The notes below the pieces were generated by a model. That model saw only the letters and a program-made list of their open reading frames with translations. It was not told the DNA's origin and did no database searches. The position numbers and the translations under genes were made by a program. From Anaeromyxobacter sp. PSR-1 (lineage in GTDB: Bacteria; Myxococcota; Myxococcia; Myxococcales; Anaeromyxobacteraceae), in contig NZ_BAZG01000032.1 in the NCBI RefSeq assembly GCF_000964525.1, forward strand, positions 1 to 33,321: a DNA stretch of 33,321 bases, in the 5' to 3' direction. Positions 8,140 through 15,562 of this stretch are shown here, one piece after another. Each line of letters starts with the position of its first letter. The first letter of the stretch is position 1.

Positions 8140-9027
8140 TCAGCCGCGGCGGAGCACCTCGCGCACCACCGCCACGAACCGGGCCACCGGCGGCGAGGGC
8201 TCGCCGGGGCGGCGCAGCGCGACCAGGCGCGTGCGCGCCCGCGGCGACGCGATGGCGCGGTAGTCCACCCCGGTCCGCCGCAGGTCCTTCACCGAGGCCG
8301 GCACGAGCGTCACGCCGATCCCGGCCGCCACGAGCGCCATGGCGGTGGCGAGCTCGGGCGCGTCCTCGGCCACCCGGGGCTGGAAGCCGGCCTCGCGGCA
8401 CAGCCCGAGCACGAAGTCGTACCAGCCCGGCCGGCGGTCGCGCGGGAACAGGACGAACGGCTCGCGCGCCAGCGCCGCCAGGCGCAGGGCGCGGCGCGCC
8501 GAGAGCGGGTGCCCCGCCGGCAGCGCCACCACCACCGGCTCCTCCAGCACGGTCTCGGCCACCAGCGTCTCGTCGCCGAACGGCGTGCGCGCCAGCCCGA
8601 GGTCGAGCTGCCCCGCCCGCAGCGCGGCCACCTGCGCGCCGGTGCTCATCACCGCCACCCCGAGCGCCACGTCGGGGTGGCGGGCCCGGAACGTGCGGAA
8701 CACGCGGGGCATGAGGCCGTAGGTGGCGGACGCCACCACGCCCACCGAGAGCGCCCCGGTCTCGCCCCGCGCCGCGCGCCGGACGTCCTCCGACGCGTGC
8801 GCGGCGCGCTGGAGGATGGCCCGGGCGTGCCCGAGCAGCACCCTGCCCGGCTCGGTGAGCTCGACGCGCCGCCGGGCCCGCGCGAACAGCTCCACCCCGA
8901 GCTCGCGCTCGAGCTGGCGGATCTGCTGGCTGAGCGGCGGCTGCGCCATGCCGAGCCGCGCGGCGGCGCGGCCGAAGTGCAGCTCCTCCGCGACCGCCAC
9001 GAAGTACCGCAGGTGCCGGAGCTCCAT
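8140..9027 (-). CDS. LysR family transcriptional regulator (divergent from MFS gene)
   Basis: A 295-residue LysR regulator. The N-terminal winged helix-turn-helix is clear (MELRHLRYFVAVAEELHFGRAAARLGMAQPPLSQQI pattern at the start), followed by the linker helix and a two-lobed effector domain beginning near residue 90 (GALSVGVVASATYGLMP). The start at 9027 gives the canonical MELRHLRYF; in-frame codons extending upstream to 9231 overlap the MFS gene and are not credible. It is divergent from the transporter at 9110, the usual arrangement in which a LysR protein controls the neighbouring gene and itself. The shared intergenic region holds a TCTCGACACGAGA palindrome and a repeated 12-mer that are candidate binding sites. 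Confidence 0.92.
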   Translation of the reverse strand: MELRHLRYFVAVAEELHFGRAAARLGMAQPPLSQQIRQLERELGVELFARARRRVELTEPGRVLLGHARAILQRAAHASEDVRRAARGETGALSVGVVASATYGLMPRVFRTFRARHPDVALGVAVMSTGAQVAALRAGQLDLGLARTPFGDETLVAETVLEEPVVVALPAGHPLSARRALRLAALAREPFVLFPRDRRPGWYDFVLGLCREAGFQPRVAEDAPELATAMALVAAGIGVTLVPASVKDLRRTGVDYRAIASPRARTRLVALRRPGEPSPPVARFVAVVREVLRRG

Positions 9028-9030
9028 GGC

Positions 9031-9084
9031 GTCGAGATCTAGGACGTCTCGACACGAGAGCAAAGATATATTGGACGTCTCGAC
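9031..9084. promoter_or_regulatory. Putative LysR operator/promoter region with repeated GGACGTCTCGAC
   Basis: The 82-bp region between the LysR start and the MFS start contains three related elements. A perfect palindrome TCTCGACACGAGA (9047-9059) fits the LysR T-N11-A format. The 12-mer GGACGTCTCGAC occurs twice as an exact direct repeat (9042-9053 and 9073-9084), 31 bp apart, about three helical turns. GTCGAGA at 9031-9037 is the inverse of TCTCGAC at 9047-9053. Between the repeats is an AT-rich run (AAAGATATATT, 9062-9072) that stands out in this GC-rich DNA and could hold a -10 element for either direction. Binding by the adjacent LysR protein is inference. Confidence 0.55.
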
Positions 9085-9109
9085 CGTCCCTCCGCATGTT
9101 CCCGGGCCC

Positions 9110-10304
9110 ATGCCCGAGGCCGCGCGCACCGTCCCCATCCCCCGCCTCGCCCCCGCCGACCCGGCCCCGGCCGCGCCGGTGCCCGAGGCCGCGCCGGAGG
9201 TGGCGCGCCCCGCGGCGGGGCTGTTCGCCATCGGGCTGGCCGGCTTCTGCGCGTTCGTGGGCTTCTACGCCACCCAGCCGCTGCTCCCCACGCTGGAGCG
9301 GGTGTTCGCGGTCTCGAAGGCCGCGGCGGCGCTCACCGTGAGCGCCCCGACCATCGCGGTGGCGCTGGCCTCGCCGTTCGCGGGCCGCGCCATCCGGCGC
9401 TGGGGGCACCGGCGCATCATCGTCGCCTCGCTCTTGTTCCTGCCGGTCCCCATGCTGCTCACCGCCGCCTCCCCCGGCGTCCCGGCGCTGGTGGGCTGGC
9501 GCTTCGTGCAGGGGCTGGCGGTGCCCGGCATCTACGCGGTGGGCGTGGCGTTCCTGGCCGAGGAGTGGCCGCCGGCGGCGCTCGGCAGCGCCATGTCCGC
9601 GCTGGTGACGGGCAACGTGATCGGCGGCTACACCGGGCGGCTGCTCGCGGGCCTCGCCGCCGACCGGTGGGGCTGGCGCGCCGCGTTCGTGGTGCTCGCC
9701 CTCGTCACCACCGCCGCCGCCGTGGCCGCCGCGCGCCCGGCCCGGCGACCTGCTCCGCGCGCCACGCCTCCTCGCGACGTTCGCGGTCGGCTTCAACGTG
9801 CTCTTCACGCAGGTGGCGGTGTTCACCTACGTCACGTTCCACCTCTCGGCGCCGCCGTACCGGCTCGGCACCGCTGCGCTGTCCTCGGTGTTCACCGTCT
9901 ACCTGATCGGCGCCGCCGTGACCCCGTTCGCCGGGCGCTGGATCGACCGGGTCGGCTCGCGCCGCGCCGTCACGGTGGCGCTCGCGGTGGCGGCGGCCGG
10001 CGCGCTCGTGACGCTGGCGCCCTCGGTGACGCTCGTGGTGGCGGGCCTGGCGGCGGTGTGCACCGCGGTGTTCGTGAGCCAGTCCGCCTCCACCGCGTTC
10101 CTGCGCACCGCCGCGCCGCCGCGGCTCCGGTCGTCGGCCTCCGGCCTGTACGTGTCGAGCTACTACCTCGGCGGCGCCGCCGGCGGCGTCGCGCCCGCGC
10201 TCGCCTGGCACGCGGGCGGCTGGGGCGCGTGCGTGGCGATGGTGGTGGCCGTCCAGCTCGGCACCGTCGCGCTCGCCCACCGCGCCTGGCGCCCGGCCGC
10301 CTGA
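9110..10304 (+). pseudogene. MFS transporter, split by a frameshift near 9735-9747
   Basis: A major facilitator superfamily permease of the YnfM/arabinose-efflux type whose reading frame breaks in the middle. The first part (from ATG 9110) reads through six predicted helices, including FYATQPLLP, GRAIRRWGHRRIIVAS, LVGWRFVQGLAVPGIYAVGVAFLAEEW and WGWRAAFVVLAL, to ARPAR at about 9744. The second part continues in the frame one base later, from PGDLLRAPRLLATFAVGFNVLFTQ at about 9741 through helices 7-12 to ALAHRAWRPAA and the stop at 10304. Both halves keep strong MFS character and the same codon bias. The cytoplasmic loop between helices 6 and 7 also looks short, so a small deletion is likely. 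A tandem GCCCG GCCCG at 9735-9744 marks the break. This may be a real inactivating mutation or a sequencing error in GC-rich DNA. Confidence 0.75.
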
Positions 10305-10314
10305 GCCGCCCGCC

Positions 10315-11217
10315 TCAGCGCCGCGCCTCCCCCGCCGCCGGCTCGCCGAGCGCGGCCACGATCGCGTCCCGGAACCGCGCCACGGCCACCGGCTCGTAGC
10401 GCCGGCTCGGCCACACCACGCTCACCGGGCCGCCGCGCCGGACGTACTGCGGCAGCACCCGCTCGATCGCGCCGGTGCGCAGGTGCGCGGCGATCATGCC
10501 GGTGGGCACCAGCGCGATCCCCGCGCCCGCGAGCAGCATGCCGCGCACGAACGCGAACTCGTCGGCGGCGGCGCGGCCGTGCACGGTCACCTGCTCCTCG
10601 CCGCGGCGGCCGGTGAGCCGCCAGACCGCGGTCTCCCCGCCGGCGCGGTAGAGCAGGCAGTCGTGCCGGGCCAGGTCGGCGAGGCGCCGCGGCCGCCCGC
10701 GGGCGTCGAGGTAGGCGGGCGCGGCGAACAGCGCGAGCGCGCTGTCCGACAGCTTGCGCGCGAGCAGCGACGAGTCGGCGAGGACGCCGGCGCGGATGGC
10801 CAGGTCGAAGCCCTCCTTGACCAGGTCCACGTAGCGCGCCGTGAGCGACACCTCCACGCGCACCTGCGGGTGCGCGCGCAGGAACGCGTCCGTCAGGCGC
10901 GCCAGGTCCGGCGCCAGGTCCACCGGCGCGGTCACCCGCACCGTCCCCCGGGGCTCGGCGCCGAGCGCCGCCGCCTCCTCGCTCGCCTCGCGGAGCCCGG
11001 CGAGCGCGTCGCGGGTCCGCTCGTAGTAGGCGCGGCCCGCGTCGGTGAGGCTGAGGCGGCGGGTGGTCCGCTGCAGCAGGCGGATCCCCAGCTCGCCCTC
11101 GAGCGCCGCCACCGCGCGGCTCACCGACGACTTGCGGACGCCCAGCGCCGACGCCGCGGCGGTGAAGCTGCCCGCCTCCACCACCTGCGCGAACACCGCG
11201 ATCCGGTTCAGATCCAT
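10315..11217 (-). CDS. LysR family transcriptional regulator (divergent from nitroreductase)
   Basis: A 300-residue LysR protein of the type that starts MDLNRIAVFAQVVEAGSFTAAA. The helix-turn-helix is at about 15-45 (ALGVRKSSVSRAVAALEGELGIRLLQRTTRRLSLT), and the effector domain starts near residue 90 (GTVRVTAPVDLAPDLARL) with the usual FDLAIRAG and GAGIALVPTGM segments. The start at 11217 is supported by a GAGGAG-like ribosome-binding site about 6-10 bases upstream; an in-frame start at 11253 would add 12 residues and reach into the promoter. It is divergent from the nitroreductase with a 76-bp gap. A GGAACC / GGTTCC inverted pair (11246-11251 and 11283-11288) flanks that promoter region and may be part of the control site. 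Confidence 0.92.
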   Translation of the reverse strand: MDLNRIAVFAQVVEAGSFTAAASALGVRKSSVSRAVAALEGELGIRLLQRTTRRLSLTDAGRAYYERTRDALAGLREASEEAAALGAEPRGTVRVTAPVDLAPDLARLTDAFLRAHPQVRVEVSLTARYVDLVKEGFDLAIRAGVLADSSLLARKLSDSALALFAAPAYLDARGRPRRLADLARHDCLLYRAGGETAVWRLTGRRGEEQVTVHGRAAADEFAFVRGMLLAGAGIALVPTGMIAAHLRTGAIERVLPQYVRRGGPVSVVWPSRRYEPVAVARFRDAIVAALGEPAAGEARR

Positions 11218-11293
11218 CGTTGCTCCTCGCGCATCGGTCTTTCCCGGAACCACTATCTAGTCCACCCGGCCGCAACGGCCTAGGTTCCTCGCC

Positions 11294-11923
11294 ATGACCC
11301 CCGTGACCCCCCTCCCGGCCGCCGCCGCGACCCCCCGCCGCCCCGAGCACCCCATCGACGCGCCGTTCGTCGCCCGCTGGTCGCCGCGCGCCTTCACCGA
11401 CGAGGCGATCCCGCGCGACACGCTGCTCGGCCTGCTCGAGGCCGCCCGCTGGGCGCCCTCCGCCCTGAACGCGCAGCCCTGGCGCTTCGCCTGGGCGCGC
11501 CGGGGCACGCCCGCGTTCGAGCGGTTCCTGTCCGCGCTCGCGCCCGCGAACCAGGTCTGGGCGCGGAACGCCGCGGCGCTCGTGGCGGTGGCGTCGCGCG
11601 AGGCGATGGAGCTGCCCGGGCGGCCGGGCCCGGTGCCGAACGCGAGCCACGCGTTCGACGCGGGCGCGGCCTGGGCGCAGCTCGCGCTCCAGGCGCAGCG
11701 CTGGGGCTGGGCGACGCACGCCATGGGCGGCTTCGACGCGGCCCGCGCGCGCGAGGCGCTGGTGCTGCCGGCGGGCCTCGCGCTCCACGCGTTCGTCGCG
11801 ATCGGCCGCCGCGGCGATCCGGCGGCGCTCCCCGAGGCCCTGCGCGCGCGCGAGCGCCCCAGCGAGCGGCGCCCGCTGTCCGCCCTCGCCTTCGAGGGCG
11901 GGTTCGAGGCCGCGGGCGCGTAA
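11294..11923 (+). CDS. Nitroreductase family protein
   Basis: A 209-residue flavoprotein of the nitroreductase superfamily. FMN-binding features are RWSPRAF (28-34) and APSALNAQPWRF (54-65). ASHAFDAGAAWAQLALQAQRWGWATHAMGGFD in the second half is the dimer/flavin region of the family, and the C-terminus has FVAIGRRGDPAALPEALRARERPSERRPL. Members reduce nitroaromatics, quinones or flavins with NAD(P)H; the physiological substrate here is unknown. It is divergent from a LysR regulator that probably controls it. The gene ends 238 bp before the cytochrome gene. Confidence 0.93.
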   Translation: MTPVTPLPAAAATPRRPEHPIDAPFVARWSPRAFTDEAIPRDTLLGLLEAARWAPSALNAQPWRFAWARRGTPAFERFLSALAPANQVWARNAAALVAVASREAMELPGRPGPVPNASHAFDAGAAWAQLALQAQRWGWATHAMGGFDAARAREALVLPAGLALHAFVAIGRRGDPAALPEALRARERPSERRPLSALAFEGGFEAAGA

Positions 11924-12062
11924 GCAAGCTTTGACACGCCGCGACCGCGCGGCGGCGCGCGCACGCTTCGCCCTGCGACCGATTGCCCTGGGTCGAAGCT
12001 CCGCGATCGCGGCGGTCCGCTCCGACCCGGTGCGACATGGCGCCGCGAAAAGCGCGCCGGCG

Positions 12063-12076
12063 TTGACGTGCATCAA
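12063..12076 (+). promoter_or_regulatory. Putative FNR/CRP-family box upstream of the decaheme cytochrome
   Basis: TTGACGTGCATCAA matches the FNR-type consensus TTGAT-N4-ATCAA at 9 of 10 specified positions. Its centre is at 12069.5. A plausible -10 sequence, TATCAA, lies at 12100-12105, which would put the transcription start near 12111 and the box at about -41.5, the classic class II activator position. The gene it precedes encodes a respiratory cytochrome, which suits control by oxygen or nitric oxide. Which FNR/CRP/DNR protein would bind is unknown. Confidence 0.6.
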
Positions 12077-12096
12077 GATCTCGCTGGCCCCTGCGG

Positions 12097-12115
12097 GACT
12101 ATCAAGGCGATAGTC
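12097..12115. promoter_or_regulatory. Perfect 7-bp inverted repeat at the cytochrome promoter
   Basis: GACTATC-AAGGC-GATAGTC is a perfect inverted repeat with a 5-base spacer. It covers the inferred -10 region and transcription start of the decaheme cytochrome gene. The position suits a repressor operator. An mRNA 5' hairpin is the alternative if transcription starts further upstream. No candidate binding protein is evident in the neighbourhood. Confidence 0.45.
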
Positions 12116-12161
12116 AAACCTATGGGTGCGGTCGAATGCGCGCCCCAAGGAGCCAGACGCA

Positions 12162-14858
12162 ATGATCCGACGGACACTGCTGCTCGCGGCGCTCGGCCTC
12201 GCGGTCGTCGCCTGCGAAGGCGCGAAGGGCCCTGCCGGCGCCCCCGGGCGCGACGGCACGAACGGCCAGGACGGCCAGGACGGCACCAACGGCACCTCCT
12301 GCACCGTCACCGACAACCACGACGGCACCCACACCATCACCTGCACCGACGGCACCTCGGTGACCGTGTCGAACGGCGCGACCGGCGGGAACGTCGCGAT
12401 CGGCGACTTCCACGGCGCCGCGTTCCTGAAGTCGAGCGGCGAGTACGCCACCGGCAAGTTCGACGTGAAGGTGACCATCACCGGCGCGACCGCCGCGGCC
12501 GACGGCACGCTGACCGTGGACTTCACCGCCGCGACCCCCGGCGCCGGCGGGCAGCCGGTCCCGGGCATCGCCGCCATCACCGCCGACGTGGCGAAGCTCG
12601 TCCCCGGCACCGCCACGGAGCGGGCCTCCCGCTTCGTGCCGTACATCACGCGCATCGAGACCGCGACCGCGGGCGACTGGCCGAACCCGGCCGGCACCAC
12701 CGCGGTCCAGGGCAACACCGAGGGCAACGGCGCGCTCACCGATCACGGCGACGGCAGCTACACCTACGTGTTCGCCACCAACCTCGCGAACGCGACCACC
12801 GAGGGCGCGCCGGTCGGCTACCAGCGCAACCTGCTGCACCGCGTGTCCGTCATGATCGGCGGCCACGACGGGCCCACCGGCGAGGCCACCTACGACTTCG
12901 TGCCGGACGGCTCCGCCATCACCACCACCCGCAACATCGTCCAGACCGCCGCCTGCAAGGCCTGCCACGGCGAGGAGTTCCACGGGCACGGCGGCAACCG
13001 CCTCTCGGTCGAGAACTGCGCCACCTGCCACGTGCCCGGCACCGCCGACGCGAACGGCGGCCAGAGCCTCGACCTCGCGGTCATGATCCACAAGATCCAC
13101 GCGGGCGGCGAGCTGGCCAGCCTGCCCGGCCCCGACGGCAAGGTCTGGGACGACCCGAGCACGCCGCAGGACGAGTCCGCCGACAACGGCGAGTACGCGA
13201 TCTGGGGCTACCGGAACACCAAGCACGAGTGGTGGAAGGCCGAGTTCCCGGCCGTGCTCGCGAACTGCCAGAAGTGCCACACCGGCACCGGCGCCCAGGT
13301 GGACAACTGGAAGACGAACCCCACCCGCGCGGCCTGCGGCTCCTGCCACGACACCGTGGACTTCGCCACCGGCGCCAACCACCTGGGCGGCGCGCAGGCG
13401 GACGACTCCGGGTGCGCGACCTGCCACGGCGCCACCACCGGCTGGGCGCCCATCGTGCCCGCGCACGACTGGACGACGAAGGACCCGCGCAACGTCCCCG
13501 AGTTCGACGCGGAGCTGTCGCTCTCCGCGCCGGCGAACGGCAAGTACTACGTGGCCGGCGAGGCGCCGGTCGTCACGGTGGTCCTGAAGGACAAGGCGAC
13601 CGGGACGCCGATCGACCACGACCTCGTCACCGGCGCGGCGCTCGGGTGCCTCCCCACCGGCTGCCCGGCCCCGACCAGCCCCACCACGTTCGCCAACACG
13701 GCGTTCTTCGTGAGCGGCCCGCGCGCCACGCGCAACCCGGTGCTCACCACCACCGCGCGCGCCAAGATCGAGGTCGCGGCGCCCGCCTCCTGGGACCTCT
13801 CCGGCGGCGCCGCGCTGGCGCTCAAGGTGGACAGCGGCCGCGACGTCACCCTGTACAACCAGACCGGCGGTGACTTCGTCGCGTCCGGCACCATCTCGGT
13901 GACCGTGCCGCCGGCGGCGTTCGCGAACCCCGCCGCGGCGACGCCCGCGGAGCTGGCCGCCGGCCTGAACGCCATCCCGGCCTTCGGCCGCCGCGCCATC
14001 GCCTACGTCGAGGGCGGGCGCTTCGGGATCCGCAGCCGCAACCTGGGCCGCGTCTACGCGATCCAGCTCGACCCCAGCGCGGTGACCACCGCCGTCTTCG
14101 GGGGCGACACCGCCCTGAAGATGCCGGGCGGCTACTACCCGTCCAACACGCTCGCGTTCAACGCGGCCCCCGGCGCGGCGAACGACCGGAAGGTGACCCG
14201 CTCCGCCGGGTCGATCACCTACCAGCTCGATCCGGTGGACGACCTGCAGCCCGGCACCTACGTCGCGAGCGTCGAGATCTCGCGGCTCGGGCGCGTCAGC
14301 GAGACCAACTACCGCACGCCGACGGTGGCGAAGGTGGCGTTCCAGGTGAAGACCGCGGCGGTGGAGAAGCCGATCGCGAGCAACTGCAACTCCTGCCACC
14401 AGAGCGCGGACGGCCGGGGCTTCGTCCTCGACTTCTCGCGCCACAACAAGATCTTCTCCGACGACGCCGTGGACCAGTGCGGCGCGTGCCACGACTACCA
14501 GCCCGGCTCCGCCACCGGCGCCTGGCTGGGCGGCCACCCGATCTCGAAGCGCGTCCACGCCGTGCACTTCGGGTCGAGCCTGTTCACCCCGCTCGCCACG
14601 GTCGCCTACTCCAACGGCGACCCCGTCGCCGGCCGGAACTGGGACATCACGTTCCCGCAGGACGTCCGGAACTGCCAGGCGTGCCACCCCGACGGCACGT
14701 CGAGCGGCACCTGGGCCGCGCGCCCGAACCGGCTCGCCTGCTGGGGCTGCCACGACTCCGAGGCCGCCAAGGCGCACATGGCGCTGCAGACGCTCGACCC
14801 GACCCCGGCGAACCCGTGGAGCGGTGACGAGCAGGAGTCCTGCCAGGCCTGCCACTAG
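12162..14858 (+). CDS. OmcA/MtrC family decaheme c-type cytochrome lipoprotein
   Basis: An 898-residue secreted multiheme cytochrome. The signal peptide ends in a lipobox with C18 (LAVVAC), followed by about eight collagen-like G-x-y triplets (about 20-44). Exactly ten CxxCH heme sites are present, starting at C265, C286, C369, C392 and C418, and then C742, C773, C838, C860 and C894. This 5 + 5 arrangement, with about 320 residues of heme-free, probably beta-rich sequence between, is the two-pentaheme layout of MtrC/OmcA cell-surface electron-transfer proteins. The last heme motif is the C-terminus itself: His898 is the final residue. The ATG is preceded by AAGGAG with good spacing. No MtrA/MtrB-like partners are adjacent. 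It probably passes electrons to extracellular acceptors such as metals, but the acceptor is unknown. An FNR-like box lies upstream and a strong terminator downstream. Confidence 0.93.
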   Translation: MIRRTLLLAALGLAVVACEGAKGPAGAPGRDGTNGQDGQDGTNGTSCTVTDNHDGTHTITCTDGTSVTVSNGATGGNVAIGDFHGAAFLKSSGEYATGKFDVKVTITGATAAADGTLTVDFTAATPGAGGQPVPGIAAITADVAKLVPGTATERASRFVPYITRIETATAGDWPNPAGTTAVQGNTEGNGALTDHGDGSYTYVFATNLANATTEGAPVGYQRNLLHRVSVMIGGHDGPTGEATYDFVPDGSAITTTRNIVQTAACKACHGEEFHGHGGNRLSVENCATCHVPGTADANGGQSLDLAVMIHKIHAGGELASLPGPDGKVWDDPSTPQDESADNGEYAIWGYRNTKHEWWKAEFPAVLANCQKCHTGTGAQVDNWKTNPTRAACGSCHDTVDFATGANHLGGAQADDSGCATCHGATTGWAPIVPAHDWTTKDPRNVPEFDAELSLSAPANGKYYVAGEAPVVTVVLKDKATGTPIDHDLVTGAALGCLPTGCPAPTSPTTFANTAFFVSGPRATRNPVLTTTARAKIEVAAPASWDLSGGAALALKVDSGRDVTLYNQTGGDFVASGTISVTVPPAAFANPAAATPAELAAGLNAIPAFGRRAIAYVEGGRFGIRSRNLGRVYAIQLDPSAVTTAVFGGDTALKMPGGYYPSNTLAFNAAPGAANDRKVTRSAGSITYQLDPVDDLQPGTYVASVEISRLGRVSETNYRTPTVAKVAFQVKTAAVEKPIASNCNSCHQSADGRGFVLDFSRHNKIFSDDAVDQCGACHDYQPGSATGAWLGGHPISKRVHAVHFGSSLFTPLATVAYSNGDPVAGRNWDITFPQDVRNCQACHPDGTSSGTWAARPNRLACWGCHDSEAAKAHMALQTLDPTPANPWSGDEQESCQACH

Positions 14859-14879
14859 GCCCGGCGACCGCTGAACCCA

Positions 14880-14926
14880 GGGCCCGGCGGGGCGGCTTCG
14901 GCCGCCCGCCGGGCCCTTCCCCTTTT
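14880..14926 (+). terminator. Intrinsic terminator after the decaheme cytochrome
   Basis: A 16-17-bp GC-rich stem (arms at 14880-14896 and 14901-14916, one bulged G) is closed by a TTCG tetraloop and followed by TTCCCCTTTT (14917-14926). It lies 21 bases after the stop of the cytochrome gene. It separates that gene from the convergent glnB. The T-rich tail is present only in the plus direction. Confidence 0.85.
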
Positions 14927-14949
14927 CGCCCGCCGCGCCGGCCGGCCCG

Positions 14950-15288
14950 CTAGAGCGCGTCCTCGCCGCGGTCGCCGGTGCGGATGCGGACGGCCTCGTC
15001 CACCGGCGTGACGAAGATCTTCCCGTCGCCGATCCGCCCGGTCCGCACCCAGGCCTCGAGCTCGGCCACCATCCGCGGCACGAGCGGGTCCGGGACGACC
15101 AGCTCGACCCGCAGCTTCGGCACCAGCTCGATGGTGTACTCGGCCCCCCGGTACAGCTCGACGTGCCCGCGCTGCCGCCCGAAGCCGCGCGCCTCGGACA
15201 CCGTCATCCCCGAGATCCAGGGGTGGGCCAGCGCGGCGCGCACCTGCTCGACGCGCGACGGCCGGATGATCGCCTCGATCCGCTTCAT
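14950..15288 (-). CDS. glnB: Nitrogen regulatory protein PII
   Basis: A 112-residue PII signal protein of standard length. The T-loop is intact (GFGRQRGHVELYRGAEY), with Y51, the conserved uridylylation tyrosine, in YRGAEY. The B-loop TGRIGDGKIFV (83-93) and the C-terminal RIRTGDRGEDAL are canonical. PII proteins sense 2-oxoglutarate and ATP/ADP, and block AmtB or tune glutamine synthetase regulation. The partner amtB is next door but transcribed divergently rather than downstream in a glnK-amtB operon. Whether this is GlnB or GlnK in function cannot be told from sequence alone; the context favours a GlnK-like role. The start at 15288 has GGAGGT at 15292-15297. Confidence 0.95.
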   Translation of the reverse strand: MKRIEAIIRPSRVEQVRAALAHPWISGMTVSEARGFGRQRGHVELYRGAEYTIELVPKLRVELVVPDPLVPRMVAELEAWVRTGRIGDGKIFVTPVDEAVRIRTGDRGEDAL

Positions 15289-15311
15289 GGACACCTCCGC
15301 GCCGGCGCACG

Positions 15312-15327
15312 TGCAATCACCGTGCGT
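15312..15327 (-). promoter_or_regulatory. Putative sigma-54 promoter for glnB
   Basis: Read on the minus strand the site is ACGCACGGTGATTGCA, compared with the sigma-54 consensus TGGCACG-N4-TTGCA. Ten of the twelve specified bases agree; the two mismatches are in the first positions of the -24 element, including one of its two G residues. The predicted transcription start would be near 15301-15303, very close to the ribosome-binding site of glnB. TGCACC, an NtrC half-site-like hexamer, occurs at 15327-15332 and 15392-15397. Sigma-54/NtrC control is usual for PII/Amt genes. Confidence 0.4.
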
Positions 15328-15480
15328 GCACCGCGGACCGCGACGGGGCCACCTCGCCGCGCCTCGCCCCGCCCCCCGCGCCGCATCGCCGTGCACCGGG
15401 CTGCCCGCCCTCCCGGCAGCAGCCCCCGCCGGAGCGCGCGACCGCGCCGGAAACCGCCCTTAACCGGCCTCCGCGGGCTC

Positions 15481-15496
15481 CGGTACGCGCGCTGCA
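15481..15496 (+). promoter_or_regulatory. Putative sigma-54 promoter for amtB
   Basis: CGGTACGCGCGCTGCA has the invariant GG (15482-15483) and GC (15494-15495) separated by exactly 10 bases, as in TGGCACG-N4-TTGCA, with three mismatches elsewhere. Transcription would start near 15507, giving a 5' leader of about 56 bases before amtB. Chance GG-N10-GC matches are common in GC-rich DNA, so confidence is modest. Confidence 0.35.
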
Positions 15497-15562
15497 AAGG
15501 CGCCTCGCGTCCCATCCAACGCGACCGCGTCCGGCCGCCCACAGCACGGGAGATCTCGTCCG

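Noticed and set aside
11246..11288. GGAACC / GGTTCC inverted pair between LysR and nitroreductase as a separate operator feature
   Set aside because: Six-base arms with a 31-base gap are too weak to list on their own; mentioned only with the LysR gene.
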